NCBI GenBank assembly: GCA_963580455.1
Contig: OY756963.1
Location: 25,563,555 to 25,627,554 of the forward strand
Direction of reading: 5' to 3'
DNA: 64,000 nt
From: Euonymus europaeus
Lineage: Eukaryota > Streptophyta > Magnoliopsida > Celastrales > Celastraceae
Position 1 is the first letter of the stretch, and each line of letters opens with the position of its first letter. Positions 62,150 through 64,000 of the stretch are shown in pieces. Under the pieces are notes generated by a model, which ran no database searches, had not been told where the DNA came from, and saw only the letters and a program-made list of their open reading frames with translations. A program made the position numbers and the translations under genes.

Positions 62150-64000
62150 ATGGCCTCTAAGCCTGGAATTCTCACTAACTGGCCATGGAAGCCTCTCGGA
62201 AGCTTTAAGGTTCATTTCTTTGAACCAGTTTCTATGTGTAGATTGATTTTATGGTTTTGTTAATTTGTTTGGGGTTTGTGTAGTATGTGGTGTTGCTTCC
62301 TTGGGTGGTTCACAGCACGTACTCATTTTTGGCAAAAAATCAAGAGGAGAGAGACCTCTCAAACTTCCTTATATTTCCATTAATTTTATGGAGAATTATC
62401 CACAACCAGCTCTGGATCAGCCTCTCCCGCTACCAAACAGCCAAAGGCGGTTCTCGGATCGTCGACAAAGGGATCGAGTTTGATCAGGTTGATAGAGAAC
62501 GAGACTGGTAAAATATATAGCTCTTGACACACTGACTGCGGATTTTGATATGTCCACACAGATTTAATTTACTGAACAAATATTGTTTCTTGCAGGGATG
62601 ATCAGATAATTTTCAGTGGAACATTACTTTACTTGGGAAGCAAGACACTAGCAGGTGCATCAAAACTGCCGATGTGGGGGATGGACGGTGTGATTTTAAC
62701 GATTTTGATACACACTGGTCCAGTGGAGTTTCTCTACTACTGGCTTCACAGGGCCCTTCATCACCATTTTCTCTACTCACGTTATCATTCACATCACCAC
62801 TCCTCCATTGTCACCGAACCCATCACATGTAAGTATATATGTATATATAACTTTATATGATCCAATTAATTAGCAAAAACTAACATTTAATTGGGGTGCA
62901 TGAAGCTGTGATACATCCATTTGCAGAGCACATAGCCTACTTCATGCTCTTTTCAATACCATTACTAACCACCATATTTACCGGCATGGCCTCCGTGGCC
63001 TCCGTGGCCGGCTACATCACGTACATTGATCTGATGAACAATATGGGTCACTGCAATTTTGAGCTAATCCCAAATTGGCTATTCTCCATTTTTCCTCCTC
63101 TCAAGTACTTGATGTACACTCCCTCGTAAGTACTACTAATCTTCAATTTTTACATCATTAACTAAAGTCAGTACTATACTGTTTTTATTTTTTATTTTTA
63201 TCTAATTGATGGGTAACGTTTGTTTTGGACAGATTTCACTCTCTACATCACACTCAATTTCGGACTAATTACTCTTTGTTCATGCCATTCTACGATTACG
63301 TGTATGGTACTGTGGACAAATCCACTGGTTCTTTGTACGAGAATTCTCTAAAGAGGGAGGAAGAATCCCCGGACGTGGTTCACTTGACCCATCTAACCAC
63401 GCCGGAGTCGATCTACCATCTCCGGCTAGGGTTTGCTTCCTTGGCGTCCAAGCCTCACACGAAGAAATGGTACTTGTGGTTGATGTGGCCTGTCACGCTA
63501 TGGTCCATGGTCTTCACTTGGGTTTATGGTCGCACATTTGTCGTTGAGAGGAATCGGTTCCAGAAAATGAGATTACATACTTGGGTTATAGCAAGATACA
63601 ATATGCAAGTAAGTGACACGCACACACATATATGATTTCCTTTCGTATTAGTTAATCTATGTTTTTCATTTAATTAATCTGGTTTTGTTTGATTAATGCA
63701 GTACTTTATGGAATGGCAAAATGAATCTATCAATAGCTTGATTGAGGAAGCTATTCTTGAAGCAGATAAAAGAGGAGTCAAAGTGTTGAGCCTTGGTCTC
63801 TTAAATCAGGCAAGTGCAACTAAATGGGCTGACTAAATGGGCCTATAAGTTTTGATTCCTCATTGGGCTGCTTGTTTTACAGGGGGGGAAGCTGAATGGA
63901 TATGGTGGGCTTTATGTAGAGAGGCATCCTGGGCTTAAACTGAGGGTGGTGGATGGGACTAGTCTAGCAGTTGCTGTCGTTTTGAACAGCATTCCTAAAG
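62150..64000 (+). CDS. CER1: CER1-like very-long-chain aldehyde decarbonylase (partial, runs off window)
   Basis: Seven exons visible: 62150-62209, 62284-62507, 62596-62828, 62906-63125, 63233-63608, 63702-63809 and 63893 onward. About 443 residues are encoded before the window ends, roughly two thirds of the usual 620-630. CER1, an ER membrane protein, works with CER3 to make cuticular-wax alkanes. Evidence: the start MASKPGILTNWPWKPLGSFK, several membrane segments, and the histidine clusters of the fatty-acid-hydroxylase fold (HRALHHHFLYSRYHSHHH, GHCNFE, FHSLHHTQFRTNYSLF). The conserved link to the WAX2 C-terminal domain follows (VKVLSLGLLNQGGKL). Intron 6 needs a GC donor (CAG|GCAAGT), because no GT keeps frame. 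No lesion is seen in the part present. The CER1 versus CER1-like paralogue cannot be decided. Confidence 0.93.

Overview
This window is nuclear DNA of a dicot plant. The genes are split by short AT-rich introns, promoters carry TGGGCC-type Site II and telo-box elements, several families are plant-specific (ATL RING-H2, PMEI, CER1, DRP1, chloroplast CPN10), and the intergenic DNA is full of MITEs, LINE sequence and microsatellites. I cannot name the species. ATL4, CPN10, mtACP, RABH1b, a small unknown protein, DRP1 and DCC1 together match, from memory, the paralogous Arabidopsis segments around At2g44580-At2g44660 and At3g60190-At3g60220. The window therefore looks like an undivided version of that ancestral block.

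Layout, left to right: cytosolic ribosomal protein uS17/RPS11 (+, 310-2390); ER glucosyltransferase ALG8 (+, 3903-6557); a 760-bp hAT-type MITE with a perfect 8-bp target duplication (7862-8621); a frameshifted sulfotransferase pseudogene (-, 8651-9583); about 6 kb of repeat-rich DNA; an intronless ATL-type E3 ligase (+, 15680-16720); a secreted, probably GPI-anchored protein (-, 17701-19987) with a Tourist-like MITE in its intron; a broken chloroplast CPN10 gene (+, 20869-21254); a PMEI/invertase-inhibitor-like gene (+, 23708-24265); mitochondrial acyl carrier protein (-, 25409-26251) head-to-head with RABH1b/Rab6 (+, 26564-30015); a 6.3-kb L1-type LINE (-, 31856-38174) with an 11-bp target duplication; a small unknown conserved protein (-, 41071-42033); dynamin-related protein DRP1 (+, 46449-50760, 15 exons); cohesion factor DCC1 (-, 52389-53762) with two E2F-like sites upstream; a decayed LINE 3' fragment and direct repeats (55.8-58.4 kb); and a CER1-like wax alkane-synthesis gene (+, 62150 to the window end, incomplete).

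These are unrelated housekeeping and specialised genes, not an operon. Shared regulation is suggested only for the mtACP/RABH1b pair, whose start codons are 312 bp apart. Exon structures were built by hand from splice consensus and reading-frame continuity. Two introns need a GC-AG donor (RPS11 intron 4 and CER1 intron 6).

I found no convincing new multi-gene system. The points most worth checking are the CPN10 pseudogene with a mutated splice acceptor in a syntenic slot, the nearly intact LINE with a damaged endonuclease, the sulfotransferase decay next to a hAT MITE, an intronic hairpin in RPS11, and several MITE families that include nested and filled/empty-site pairs.
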